In this document: positions 17,631 through 26,715 of the stretch, in pieces | How the letters are laid out: every line of letters begins with the position of its first letter | Position numbering within the stretch: the stretch's first letter is position 1 | From: Sulfolobus acidocaldarius SUSAZ | GTDB lineage: Archaea > Thermoproteota > Thermoprotei_A > Sulfolobales > Sulfolobaceae | Direction: 5' to 3' | Length of the DNA: 64,000 bases | NCBI GenBank assembly: GCA_000508305.1 | Contig: CP006977.1 | Span: 1,892,621 to 1,956,620, forward strand | The notes under the pieces: model-generated | Database searches by the model: none | Told to the model about the DNA's origin: nothing | The model's input: only the letters and a program-made list of their open reading frames with translations | Made by a program: the position numbers and the translations under genes

Positions 17631-18775
17631 GGTCTTTCCACCACCACAACTGAACCTGTAAAAGTAGGGATCCCTCTCCAGGATCCAACCAAAGCCCTAT
17701 CTCCTTTTCCACTATTTATGTAGTCTATTGCGTCAAGTAATAGGGAGAACCCTGAAGCCTCTAATGGAACCCCCTTAGCCAGATGACCACCTAAAGGATT
17801 AACTGGAATCTCGCCTTGTGGATGTAGATTTCCCTCCCTCAGGTCTTTTACTGGTTCCTCTGAGATACCTAACGCCTCGAGGTGCTGTAACTCTTTATAA
17901 CTGTATCTATCGTCTACAAATACTGCATCGAAGTATTTTCTCGGTGAGTCGATTTTGCCCATTCTATATGCCATATTTGAGGCTAGTCTCATGTATGTAG
18001 CTTTTCCTATATCCGCGGTCTCGGCATTTGCTGAATCTGTGGCATATCCCACTCCCCTTATTATTAGATAGTCGTCTCCCTTAACTCTCTTTGCAACCTC
18101 CTCAGACGCTATCACAATTGTAATTGCTCCATCTACGAATGAGGCAATATCTAGTCTGGTCAACGGATAAACCACATACTCGTTATATTTAAGAATCTCA
18201 TCTACGGATAGATTACTTGCATAAGAGGATCGTACAGACTTAAGTCCAGCCCTTTTGTTCTTTTCTACAACTAAAGCTAAGTCCTCCCTTGTTACTCCTT
18301 TCCTTTCCATGAATTTCACTGCATCTATTCCTGCGAGAAAATGAAAGTTAGGAGGGTTCAATGTCCTTAAGTAAATCGGGTCCATTGCAAATTTAACTAA
18401 GTCAGGGAATGTTAGAATGTCACTTATCTTAGAATGACCTTCAATAGTAACGACATCTGCTACACCAGAGTTAATATGCATTATACCATGAGCTAAACCC
18501 TGGATTGTATCACCACTGACGGTCATAGTAGGTCGCATTGCCCCTCCTATTTGATCCGGGGCAAACTCATCGCTTATAGATATTCCATCCCAAAAATCCT
18601 CTTGGCATGATATAAAGGAGTCAACATCTGTTCTTGGATTAATGTCTCCTGCATCCTTATATGCCCTTGATGCTGCCTCGAATACCATTTCTCTAAAGGA
18701 CACTTCTGGGGTAGTTGGTTTAAAACCATACCAACCCACGCCAATAATGGCTACTCTATTCAGAAAAACCACCAA
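17627..18775 (-). CDS. Thiolase-fold (SCP-x/Ltp2-like) protein lacking canonical catalytic residues, copy A
   Basis: 382 residues; a TTG at 18775 or GTG at 18772 starts the protein. It is a divergent paralogue of its downstream neighbour. The nucleophile loop reads M-T-V-S-G-D-T (about residues 84-90) without cysteine, and the G-H-P position reads K-G-V-P (Val 336). A D-D-R-Y-S-Y-K-E-L-Q-H-L-E segment corresponds to E-P-Y-D-P-F-D-Y-K-E-L in copy B, where the family keeps acidic and tyrosine residues. First gene of the operon with copy B and two DUF35 genes, and downstream of an acyl-CoA dehydrogenase on the same strand. A hetero-oligomer of A, B and DUF35 subunits is inferred. Confidence 0.8.
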   Translation of the reverse strand: MVVFLNRVAIIGVGWYGFKPTTPEVSFREMVFEAASRAYKDAGDINPRTDVDSFISCQEDFWDGISISDEFAPDQIGGAMRPTMTVSGDTIQGLAHGIMHINSGVADVVTIEGHSKISDILTFPDLVKFAMDPIYLRTLNPPNFHFLAGIDAVKFMERKGVTREDLALVVEKNKRAGLKSVRSSYASNLSVDEILKYNEYVVYPLTRLDIASFVDGAITIVIASEEVAKRVKGDDYLIIRGVGYATDSANAETADIGKATYMRLASNMAYRMGKIDSPRKYFDAVFVDDRYSYKELQHLEALGISEEPVKDLREGNLHPQGEIPVNPLGGHLAKGVPLEASGFSLLLDAIDYINSGKGDRALVGSWRGIPTFTGSVVVVERP

Positions 18776-18812
18776 TTAAAATTAAATAATAATTATTATT
18801 AAAAATTTTTGT

Positions 18813-19937
18813 CTAGATATCATTCAGCGTGGGAATTCCGTATTTTTCGACATATTTGGAAATAATATGCCTTTGAACCTCGTCTGTTCCTTCACCAATC
18901 CTCATTAACCTCACGTCTCTGTAGATTCTCTCGATCTTTGTACCTTTTGCATAACCCATACCTCCAAATATTTGTAAAGATAGATCCACCACTTGGTTTG
19001 CCACCTCTCCAGAGAGTAACTTAAGCATTGAAGCATACACTCCCTTGGTATTTGAATTCTCCTCAAACTTCTTACTGACCTCTTTCATGAACACCTTGAC
19101 CGAGTTAAGTTTTGTAACTGAATCAGCAATATACCACTTTATCCCCTGAAAAGAGTATAACTTACTGCCAAAAGCTTCCCTATTTAATGCCCAGTTTAAG
19201 GCTTCTTGCAGGGCAGACTCAGCTAAACCTATCGCTATACCACTTATTGCCAGTCTTCCTACATCTAATACTGCATTTACCATATCCCAGCCCTTATTAA
19301 TTTCTCCAACAACTTGAGACTCATCAGCCTTACACTCTCTAAATACGACCTCAGATGTCCCAGTGCCTCTATTACCCATGACCTCGATCTTCCTGCTCTC
19401 TATACAACTACTCCTAGGTAATAGAAATACAGATAGCTCGCCTCTCTTTGACCCAGTCCTAGCCACAGTTATGAATAAATCAGCGTAAATCCCCTGAGTT
19501 ATCCACATTTTACGTCCCGATATTACCCATTCTCCATTTCTCTTCTCTGCAAATGTTTTCATGGAACCAACATCACTACCACCTGTGGGTTCAGTCAACG
19601 CAAAACTACCTATCATTTTCCCTCTACTTATAGGATCAAGAAACTGTTTCTTCTGACTTTCATTAGCAAAGAGCCTCAGCATTTCGCCTACTAACTCTCC
19701 CTGAGCATCGGCAATTAGTGCTATAGAACCGCTAACCTTAGCCATTTCCTCTAACGAGATAACCATATCATAATAAGATAGGTTACTCTGCAAGGGGACA
19801 AGATAGCCAAGTTCACCCAGCTTTTCCACAATCTGTCTTGGATAATAATCCTCCCTATCTACCTTCTCTGCAATTTTCTCTACTTCTCGCTTAAGGAATT
19901 CTCTTAAAGAATTAACTAAAATAGTTGTTTCGCTCAT
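18813..19937 (-). CDS. Acyl-CoA dehydrogenase (second)
   Basis: A 374-residue FAD-dependent acyl-CoA dehydrogenase. It has FALTEPTGGSD in the middle domain and G-E-G-T-D-E-V-Q-R near the C-terminus with the candidate catalytic Glu at about residue 349. It is more divergent at the N-terminus than the enzyme at 2395-3594. It lies 37 bp upstream of the thiolase-like/DUF35 operon on the same strand, so it may supply an unsaturated acyl-CoA that is hydrated and then cleaved by that complex. It is divergent from the acyl-CoA synthetase at 20022, with the two starts 84 bp apart. Confidence 0.9.
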   Translation of the reverse strand: MSETTILVNSLREFLKREVEKIAEKVDREDYYPRQIVEKLGELGYLVPLQSNLSYYDMVISLEEMAKVSGSIALIADAQGELVGEMLRLFANESQKKQFLDPISRGKMIGSFALTEPTGGSDVGSMKTFAEKRNGEWVISGRKMWITQGIYADLFITVARTGSKRGELSVFLLPRSSCIESRKIEVMGNRGTGTSEVVFRECKADESQVVGEINKGWDMVNAVLDVGRLAISGIAIGLAESALQEALNWALNREAFGSKLYSFQGIKWYIADSVTKLNSVKVFMKEVSKKFEENSNTKGVYASMLKLLSGEVANQVVDLSLQIFGGMGYAKGTKIERIYRDVRLMRIGEGTDEVQRHIISKYVEKYGIPTLNDI

Positions 19938-19990
19938 ATTCTTACATTAGAATTCTTGTATTTTAAAATATTTGTTTTAAACAAGCAAAA

Positions 19991-20000
19991 GATAAATATA
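19991..20000 (+). promoter_or_regulatory. TATA box of the acetyl-CoA-synthetase-like gene
   Basis: GATAAATATA is centred about 27 bp upstream of the ATG at 20022, predicting a leaderless transcript. The 84-bp gap also has to contain the opposing promoter of the acyl-CoA dehydrogenase. Confidence 0.6.
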
Positions 20001-20021
20001 ACTTTTTCTTAACTATATAAA

Positions 20022-21881
20022 ATGAATTGGAGAATATATTCTTTAGAACAAATTAAATCCATGAGTAAGTATGCCATGGATGACACCACGGGCTTTTGGA
20101 GGGATAAAACCGAGTACATCACTTGGTTCAAAAAACCTGAAACTATTGTAGAGGGTCGTGCACCATATGACAAGTGGTTTGTAAGAGGAACTACAAATAT
20201 CAGTTATAATGCAGCAGATAGGCATATTCCCAGTAGGAAAGATAAAGTAGCTTTTTACTGGGCTAATGAAAGGTTTGAGACCAAGACTATATCATACCTG
20301 GATTTGTACAACGAGGTAAATAAGGCAGCATATGTATTGCGAGAGTTGGGAGTGAGAAAAGGTGACAGTGTGTCACTTCTATTTCCCAGTATTCCAGAGG
20401 CAGTATTTTTTAGCCTTGCTGTACATAGATTGGGAGCGGTCCTTGTAATTCATTATGTGGGATTGAGTCATGAAACATTAGCCTATAGGTTAAATGACTG
20501 CGGGTCAAAGGTAATGGTTGTTGCCTCGAAGGGGATTAAAAACGGTAATGAGATAAGAATCAAGGACTTTGTGGACAAATTACTCGACTCCCATAGTACA
20601 CCGGTAAAGAATGTGCTGATAGTGTCAAGAGGCTACTCGGATTTCGAGGTCAAACAAAACAGGGATATTGTATATGAGGATGTAAAACCGAAGGGAAAGG
20701 TGTATGTGAGACCAGAGGAAGTGGAATCAAATGAACCTGGTACTATTTATTATACTTCTGGTACCACTGGTAAGCCTAAAGGGTTATTTCACTCTCATGC
20801 TGGTTATACTATAGGTTTAAACTGGGCTTTCAGGGCACTTCTAAATCCTCAGGATAATGAAGTGTGGTGGACAGTATCTGAGTTAGGGTGGCCTGTTTGG
20901 CCCATGGCTAACCTATACACAATTCCAGTAATGGGAATTACAGGAGTCCTGTTTGAAGGATTTATAGGATACAAAAAGGATCTGTTCTCTAGGGTTATAG
21001 AGCGATTTAATGTAAATTACGTTTGGAGCTCAACCACTACACTTTACACACTAAAAAGTTTAGGTGAAGAATCTGTAAAGTCAGGTGATACTTCCAGCTT
21101 AAAAATCATTCTTAATACTGGAGAACCACTAAATGTAGGTGCATGGAATTGGTTAACTGAAAATATGCCTCATGTGAAGATCGGTGACGCTTATTGGATG
21201 ACTGAACACCTTATACCTATAGCCTGTACACCCTATGGGTTAGGAGAGATTCCTTACAAACCTGGGTCTGCTGGTATAGTATTCCCAGGTACATATTTCA
21301 CGGTAGTGGATGATGATGGAAAGCCTTTGCCACCAAAACAGAAGGGATACATAGTGGTTAAACCTCTAAATCCAGCCACAGCTAAGATGTGGAATGACCC
21401 TACTTACGAGAAAATAAAAGAGAAATATTGGTTACGATTCCCAGGTTACTTCTATACAGGGGATTACGGATACATGGATGAAGATGGATATCTTTTCGTA
21501 TTGGGAAGAGCTGACGATGTGATAAGAAGTGAGGGAGAAAGAATAGGAACTCTTGAGGTGGAAAGTATAATAGGAACCTATCCTCAAGTTGCAGAGACTG
21601 CAGTTGTGGGAACATCAAATTCTATTGTGGCTTTTGTTGTCCCTAAGCAGGGAGTTAATCCAGATGATGTTTTAAGAAACGAAATCAGGAACTATTGTAG
21701 AAACTCTGGATATATTGTAGATAAGGTGATATTTCTTAAGAGGTTACCAAAGACTAAGAGCGGAAAGATTATGAGAAGACTACTAAAGTCAATTTTAGCT
21801 AATGAGGATCCAGGGGATGTTTCAACTCTAGATGACATTAAGGTTATTGAAGAGTTAAAACAGTCCCTTAGCCAGACATAA
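20022..21881 (+). CDS. AMP-forming short-chain acyl-CoA synthetase (acetyl/propionyl-CoA synthetase-like)
   Basis: A 619-residue ANL ligase of the acetyl-CoA synthetase branch, judged by the long N-terminal domain and the motifs YTSGTTGKPKG near residue 247, GDAYWMTE near 383, YTGDYGYMDEDGYL near 486, the hinge GRADDVIRSEGERIG, and S-G-K-I-M-R-R with the acetylation-type catalytic lysine near the end. The Trp in YWMTE matches the position that limits acyl pocket size in acetyl-CoA synthetases, which argues for a short-chain acid such as acetate, propionate or 3-hydroxypropionate. It is divergent from an acyl-CoA dehydrogenase, which supports a catabolic or cycle-related role. Confidence 0.88.
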   Translation: MNWRIYSLEQIKSMSKYAMDDTTGFWRDKTEYITWFKKPETIVEGRAPYDKWFVRGTTNISYNAADRHIPSRKDKVAFYWANERFETKTISYLDLYNEVNKAAYVLRELGVRKGDSVSLLFPSIPEAVFFSLAVHRLGAVLVIHYVGLSHETLAYRLNDCGSKVMVVASKGIKNGNEIRIKDFVDKLLDSHSTPVKNVLIVSRGYSDFEVKQNRDIVYEDVKPKGKVYVRPEEVESNEPGTIYYTSGTTGKPKGLFHSHAGYTIGLNWAFRALLNPQDNEVWWTVSELGWPVWPMANLYTIPVMGITGVLFEGFIGYKKDLFSRVIERFNVNYVWSSTTTLYTLKSLGEESVKSGDTSSLKIILNTGEPLNVGAWNWLTENMPHVKIGDAYWMTEHLIPIACTPYGLGEIPYKPGSAGIVFPGTYFTVVDDDGKPLPPKQKGYIVVKPLNPATAKMWNDPTYEKIKEKYWLRFPGYFYTGDYGYMDEDGYLFVLGRADDVIRSEGERIGTLEVESIIGTYPQVAETAVVGTSNSIVAFVVPKQGVNPDDVLRNEIRNYCRNSGYIVDKVIFLKRLPKTKSGKIMRRLLKSILANEDPGDVSTLDDIKVIEELKQSLSQT

Positions 21882-21977
21882 AACATGCTGAAATAATTGA
21901 TATTTTTTATTTTGTGTCGGAATTTCTTTGAATACTTTTTACTAGCCAATTTTTACCCTTCAGTCTTTTTCTAAAAA

Positions 21978-22799
21978 TTAATTCCTATCCTTCTTAACTG
22001 AATACCTTACCTTGCCCCTTTCCCTGATTTCTTCCACATATCCTAGCCTCACGAGTTTCCTTATCCTCCTATATATAGTGGATTTAGGTAAGCCAGTAAG
22101 TCTCATTATTTCTGTTAAGTTATTCCCTCCCATCTTTATGGCTTCTAAAATCATCGTATCTCTCTCATCTAGTGTTTCATTAGATAAATTTACCTCTTCG
22201 TCTTCAGCTCCCTGCGTGGTGATCTCGACATTTCTCCTCCTTATCAGCCTAACCAAAAAATACAATAGGACAGCGTCTATTATCACAAGAGCTATGATTA
22301 TGAGGAATACTAAATTGTTTTGTTGTGAAACTGTAACTTGGGGAGAGGGTGAAGAGGCATAGAGCAAAGTAATTTGAGACACATTCTTAAATGTCAAATT
22401 ATATAGATTGTCAACCACTGTGAAGCTACTAGGTTGAGGAGAAATGTAATTTAATGTAGTATTTATGGGAAGGAGAACGATGACGTTAAAACTGTTATTT
22501 TCTACCACATTAATAACTCCTTTAGGAAGAACTGTATTGTAGACTACGTATATACTCCCGGTAATATTGTGAAAATACATGTAACCATTTACTATTGTGT
22601 AAGTTGCACCTGTCACCCTAATGTCATTATAACTAGAACCTATCAGCTTGAACTGGTTTACATTATTTAATGTTGCCACAACAGTTCCGTTATAATATAT
22701 TATAATTTGATTGTTCAACTGCAAAGACGAATTAGACACCACGCAGGTAAAGAGTATTAGTAGAGTCAGCAGAACCCCCAGTTGTAATGAAAATCTCAT
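21978..22799 (-). CDS. Membrane-anchored winged-helix transcription regulator with extracellular domain (COG2512-like)
   Basis: A 273-residue protein. Residues about 5-22 are a signal-peptide-like segment; about 23-160 form an extracellular beta-rich domain with many N-x-S/T sequons; about 164-187 form a transmembrane helix followed by an R-R-R stop-transfer; about 205-270 form a winged helix (EIMRLTGLPKSTIYRRIRKL, then VEEIRERGKVRYSV in the wing). This topology puts the DNA-binding domain in the cytoplasm under a surface sensor, a one-step transmembrane regulator. The neighbours are an acyl-CoA synthetase (convergent) and a small exported protein. Targets and signal are unknown. It differs from Sulfolobus ArnR, whose HTH, as I recall, is N-terminal. 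Confidence 0.82.
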   Translation of the reverse strand: MRFSLQLGVLLTLLILFTCVVSNSSLQLNNQIIIYYNGTVVATLNNVNQFKLIGSSYNDIRVTGATYTIVNGYMYFHNITGSIYVVYNTVLPKGVINVVENNSFNVIVLLPINTTLNYISPQPSSFTVVDNLYNLTFKNVSQITLLYASSPSPQVTVSQQNNLVFLIIIALVIIDAVLLYFLVRLIRRRNVEITTQGAEDEEVNLSNETLDERDTMILEAIKMGGNNLTEIMRLTGLPKSTIYRRIRKLVRLGYVEEIRERGKVRYSVKKDRN

Positions 22800-22992
22800 C
22801 TTAGCTTATTTTACATAAAGGGCTATTTAAAGAGTTAGCCATAATTTACGTAAAGCGCGACAAAAAAGACCATAGATCGTTTATGTACGCATAGAAATCC
22901 CTTTTATAATTTCACAGAAAAAATTTACTAATATTTTAACTCAAATACTAAAATATATTTAATTTAAAAAAAAGATATATGTCTTTATATTT

Positions 22993-23490
22993 TTAGTCTT
23001 CAGATTCATTTTCTTGTTGAGCAGGATGGACTATTATGAGAGGCTCTCTTTTAACATTCAAGTCTCCGTGAGGATGCTCACTAACAGTATAGCTTAATGT
23101 GACTACCACATTGTATTTTCCAGTAGTGAGGTTTAATGCCTGATGGTCATTATCTAATGATAGAGTCACTACTTTTCCACTTATGTTCAGTGTAACATTG
23201 AAAGATGAGAATACATTATTTAGTTTTTCCTCATGTAATAATTGAAATACATATGTTCCATTAGCATTCACTATTAATGTGGTATTCAGCTTGATCTCTC
23301 CGCTTTGTCCGGGCGTTATATTACCAAGGCTAAAGAATACTGGTGTCAACTGTATTGAAGAGTTGGAGTTACTAACGCCTACTACATGGTAGGATATATA
23401 TGCTAGTGGTCCATATCCTGATACTCCTGCTATCAATATTCCAGATGTTAGACCTATTGCCGCCAATGCTACTAATAGTATTGGTTTCAT
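22993..23490 (-). CDS. Small exported glycoprotein-like protein of unknown function
   Basis: 165 residues from the ATG at 23490 (a TTG one codon earlier is possible). The N-terminus M-K-P-I-L-L-V-A-L-A-A-I-G-L-T-S-G-I-L is a signal peptide or pilin-like hydrophobic stretch. The rest is beta-rich with several N-x-S/T sequons and a His-containing tail (S-E-H-P-H-G-D) ending in an acidic stretch, N-E-S-E-D. No cysteines and no domain I recognise. It is followed by a T-rich tract and lies between two other exported or membrane-bound proteins. Confidence 0.7.
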   Translation of the reverse strand: MKPILLVALAAIGLTSGILIAGVSGYGPLAYISYHVVGVSNSNSSIQLTPVFFSLGNITPGQSGEIKLNTTLIVNANGTYVFQLLHEEKLNNVFSSFNVTLNISGKVVTLSLDNDHQALNLTTGKYNVVVTLSYTVSEHPHGDLNVKREPLIIVHPAQQENESED

Positions 23491-23721
23491 CAATTATGTT
23501 ATTGTCGTTTGGTCCTTATTAATACTCCCTTGTTTCACTGTTCCACTGTCTATGAAACTGAAGTTTTAAATAGAATTTATCAGATTAAAAACTAAAAGAT
23601 AATAATGTGTAGAATAGAATTTAAGCACTTACTACGTTATCATAGATCAATTTTGAAAAATGACCGATCCTGTGATATATTTCCAATTAAATTCTGTTTC
23701 ACTTCACGGATGGAACTAACA

Positions 23722-23729
23722 CTTATATA
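23722..23729 (+). promoter_or_regulatory. TATA box deciding a GTG start
   Basis: CTTATATA is centred about 27 bp upstream of the GTG at 23753, supporting a leaderless message that starts at this GTG. The nearby ATG at 23747 is out of frame. Confidence 0.55.
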
Positions 23730-23752
23730 GAATTCATGGGAAATTATGAATC

Positions 23753-24334
23753 GTGGAGAAACAAACACTATTGATAATATTACTGATAGTCACAATACTG
23801 GTGAATGCATTCTTAGGTATTCAAGTGTACTATCTGCTTCACCAATCATCTCATCCTAATGCCCAAACTCCATTTAACGTGTCAGATCTTCAGATTGTTA
23901 GCCAATCATCAAGTAGTCAGAACACCACGTCGTCTAACAATATGCAGACTAGCAGTATGTCCACGACTGTCAACAATAACTCTGGACAAATATATAATTA
24001 CTCACTCACAGTTAAATTTACTTTACATATTAGAGATCCAGGCGTCTACTTGATAGAGATAAATCCCAAGATATATTTCTATCACCTTTACGTTATATTA
24101 TACCTGGAGGACGGTAAAGTAGTATCTCTGAATCTCAATCATACTACCCAGAATATAACAATAGATAGTAAAGACGTAAAAGTGACACTGTATATTTATG
24201 CTGAAACTAATCAGCAACTATCTCCTAAGAAACTCATAGAAGATATCGGTCTTTCATTTAGCTTTGTATCACCCTCAGAAGACACTGAAAATGATTTAGT
24301 CTTAGTTCTTCAAGAAGTTTCATTTGATAGTTAA
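23753..24334 (+). CDS. Exported or membrane-anchored hypothetical protein
   Basis: 193 residues, GTG start. Residues about 5-28 are a single hydrophobic anchor; residues 35-80 are a Ser/Asn/Thr/Gln-rich linker typical of glycosylated archaeal surface proteins; the remainder is a beta-rich domain (V-K-F-T-L-H-I-R-D-P-G-V-Y onward) with sequons. No recognised family. Together with the exported protein at 22993-23490 and the membrane-anchored regulator it forms a small surface-related group, but no functional link can be shown. Confidence 0.65.
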   Translation: MEKQTLLIILLIVTILVNAFLGIQVYYLLHQSSHPNAQTPFNVSDLQIVSQSSSSQNTTSSNNMQTSSMSTTVNNNSGQIYNYSLTVKFTLHIRDPGVYLIEINPKIYFYHLYVILYLEDGKVVSLNLNHTTQNITIDSKDVKVTLYIYAETNQQLSPKKLIEDIGLSFSFVSPSEDTENDLVLVLQEVSFDS

Positions 24335-24506
24335 GTCTATGATTTAATAGTTTTCTTCTGATTTTTCAGCCATTTTTGATAACCTTTTAGAATTCAATAA
24401 CCTTCAACTGTAGTTAAACTCATTTTAACACAGTTAAAGTATCCCGAACTCTTTCGGACAAAGTTTTATTAGGAGGTTTTTTTTAATTACGACATGGCGT
24501 AAAGAA

Positions 24507-25277
24507 ATGATTGATTTGGCTCCAATTGCATTAGGATTTTTGGCAGGAGGAACAGTGGCAATAGGAAGTATAGGAATAACTAAGACTAATATAAGTAAAA
24601 CTAAGACAGCTTACCTAAGTGTGTTAGCAGCAGGTATCCTAGCATATATAGCCTTAGACACTGGACAGGCAGCATCTGAGGTTATAGAGGGATACTTGGA
24701 TCAGAAGCAATTATTCCTGTTCGGTGTTGGGATTGTTGTTACTTCGATTGCCCTCCTTGGTACGTGGTTACTTCTAGCCTCTTTTGACAGGACTAAAGGA
24801 CCCGCAGAGGCAACACATAATACACCCGTTATATTAGCAGCAGCATTGGGCTTTCATAACATAGGAGAGGGATTTGCTATAGCAGCAGCTTTATTGGGGG
24901 GAGCAGTAGTATCTGCTATAACTTTCACAATAGCCTTTGGTGTCCACAATGCTACAGAGGGTGTTGCAATAGCATCTCCTGGAAAGCTGGTGAGGTCAAA
25001 GTGGTTAAACCTTAGGAATGTGGTGATACTCTCACTGATTGCAGGTTTACCAACAATGTTGGGTGCATCAATTTATTATATCGGTATACAAAATCAGTTA
25101 TTCTTAGCAACACTCAACACAATAGCTACTGCAGCTTTAGTATTTCCAATGATAAGGATAAATATGATAGGAGCGTCAATGCTAGGTGGCTTTAACGTTA
25201 AATTCTGGACTTGGTTCTTCTTAGGAATAGCAATAGCGTATGGTCTAGAAAGCTTGGTTACGTTATCCATGAGTTAA
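24507..25277 (+). CDS. ZIP-family metal transporter
   Basis: A 256-residue membrane protein with about eight hydrophobic segments. Two metal-site motifs of the ZIP family are visible: H-N-I-G-E-G-F-A and H-N-A-T-E-G-V-A on consecutive helices (residues about 118-160). ZIP proteins import Zn(II), Fe(II) or other divalent cations into the cytoplasm. The His-rich loop seen in many ZIPs is absent. The nearby zinc-finger and zinc-ribbon genes are suggestive of zinc but do not prove the ion. Confidence 0.85.
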   Translation: MIDLAPIALGFLAGGTVAIGSIGITKTNISKTKTAYLSVLAAGILAYIALDTGQAASEVIEGYLDQKQLFLFGVGIVVTSIALLGTWLLLASFDRTKGPAEATHNTPVILAAALGFHNIGEGFAIAAALLGGAVVSAITFTIAFGVHNATEGVAIASPGKLVRSKWLNLRNVVILSLIAGLPTMLGASIYYIGIQNQLFLATLNTIATAALVFPMIRINMIGASMLGGFNVKFWTWFFLGIAIAYGLESLVTLSMS

Positions 25278-25319
25278 GAACAAAAATATTAGGAGTACAA
25301 AGACACTTGAGTTTTTAGC

Positions 25320-25787
25320 CTATTTCGATAATTTCCAATAAGCTCTTCTAAAATATACCAGAGGGGAGAAATCTTCTCTAAATATTTTTCCATCAACAAC
25401 AGCTCCAATGATTATACTGTGATCACCCACGTCATGAATCTGGTACTTTTCAGCCTCAAGGTAAGCGTAACTTTGGGGAAATATGGGGGAACCTGTTTTC
25501 CCCTCTTGGACTTCTATACCGTCAAAACGTTCCTTTACGTCTTTAAAAGCAAATATGTCAAGTAGTTTTTCATCATCAACAAAGTTTATGACGAAACCGT
25601 TACTCTCCCTGAAGGGCTTATCATTCCCTTTTATTCTATCCGCTGAAAACATGATCAGTGGAGGGTTTAAGGAGAGGGAGTTAAAGGTATTTATGGTCAT
25701 ACCTATGTATTTACCGTTCCAGTTTGTAGTGACTATGGCTACGCCTAATGGAAAGTTCCTCATAATGTTTCTTAGCAGTTCACTCAT
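25320..25787 (-). CDS. Flavin reductase-like protein (FMN-binding split barrel)
   Basis: About 155 residues from the ATG at 25787, which has a purine-rich ribosome-binding site upstream; a TTG at 25805 would add six residues. Family features: F-P-L-G-V-A-I-V-T-T near the start, S-L-N-P-P-L-I-M-F-S in the flavin-binding strand, and D-H-S-I-I-I-G-A-V near residue 130. Such proteins supply reduced FMN or FAD to two-component monooxygenases or act as flavoproteins. No oxygenase component of that class is adjacent. It is divergent from the extradiol dioxygenase-like gene at 25891, which suggests an oxidative catabolic setting. Confidence 0.85.
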   Translation of the reverse strand: MSELLRNIMRNFPLGVAIVTTNWNGKYIGMTINTFNSLSLNPPLIMFSADRIKGNDKPFRESNGFVINFVDDEKLLDIFAFKDVKERFDGIEVQEGKTGSPIFPQSYAYLEAEKYQIHDVGDHSIIIGAVVDGKIFREDFSPLVYFRRAYWKLSK

Positions 25788-25890
25788 ATGATAAAATCCT
25801 CTCAAAAGAATATATTAAGTGATTTATGGAACGGGTTTTATTGATAGCTATATTTTTTAGTAAACAAGAGAAGAGATATATGCGATAAAG

Positions 25891-26667
25891 GTGAACGGAG
25901 TAGGATATTTCATATCTCATGGTTCTCCAATGATACTTGTGGAGGAAAACCCTTGGAAAGGGCACTTAGCTGATTTAGGGAAGGAAATAAAGAGCAAGTA
26001 CGATCCAGAGACAGTGATTATTTCAAGTCCTCACTTCTTTTCTTGGGGCGAGAATAACTATACTGTTATTTCTAAAGACCTAAAATGTATACAAGATTAC
26101 TTTGGTTTTCCAAAGGAACTTTACGAGTTCTGTTATCAGGCTGAAAATGATGTTGAACTTGCAAGTGAACTAATAAAGGAAAGTAATGGTATGCTTAAAG
26201 TTGAGGAGAATTGGGGACTGGATCATGGTGCATGGATTCCCCTTTATTATATGTTTCCAGAGGATAAGCCAAGAGTTGTTCCAATTTCCATCTCTTCTGT
26301 TAGTCCTAGAAAACATTATGAATTAGGTTCTGTAATTAGAAAGGTCTCAGAAAAATTAGGCAGGAGGACTCTATTCATAGCTACTGGTTCACCTACACAT
26401 AGACTAGACCTACTTTACTTTAACCTTAAGCCACGTGCAACGAAGTTTGACGTTTTACTTATAAAGCTCATAAATGAGGGAAAGTTCGAGGATATACTTG
26501 ATATGGATAGTAAGTATCCTAAAGAGTATTCCTCAGCGACTCCTGAAGGAGATCTGAAAACGCTCCATACTCTTCTAGGATTTGTGAGACCCACAAAGGC
26601 TAAAGTCCTAGGATATGATATACCTTGGGCTGGAGTGAGTATGCTGAGTGCATTATTTGAAGAATAA
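25891..26667 (+). CDS. Class III extradiol dioxygenase (LigB/DODA-type)
   Basis: 258 residues, GTG start. Motifs of the DODA-type LigB family: F-I-S-H-G-S-P near residue 10, S-S-P-H-F near 47, the L-D-H-G-A-W-I-P-L-Y-Y-M-F segment near 113, and T-G-S-P-T-H-R near 172. The histidines bind a catalytic non-haem iron or zinc that opens catechol-like rings beside the hydroxyls. The natural substrate in archaea is not established. Clustering with a flavin reductase, amidohydrolases of the ring-fission pathway superfamily and a molybdenum hydroxylase supports breakdown of an aromatic or heteroaromatic compound. Confidence 0.85.
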   Translation: MNGVGYFISHGSPMILVEENPWKGHLADLGKEIKSKYDPETVIISSPHFFSWGENNYTVISKDLKCIQDYFGFPKELYEFCYQAENDVELASELIKESNGMLKVEENWGLDHGAWIPLYYMFPEDKPRVVPISISSVSPRKHYELGSVIRKVSEKLGRRTLFIATGSPTHRLDLLYFNLKPRATKFDVLLIKLINEGKFEDILDMDSKYPKEYSSATPEGDLKTLHTLLGFVRPTKAKVLGYDIPWAGVSMLSALFEE

Positions 26668-26715
26668 AACAACGAAAAAATAAGAAGGGAAGATGGGTCA
26701 CTTACACATCAATGC

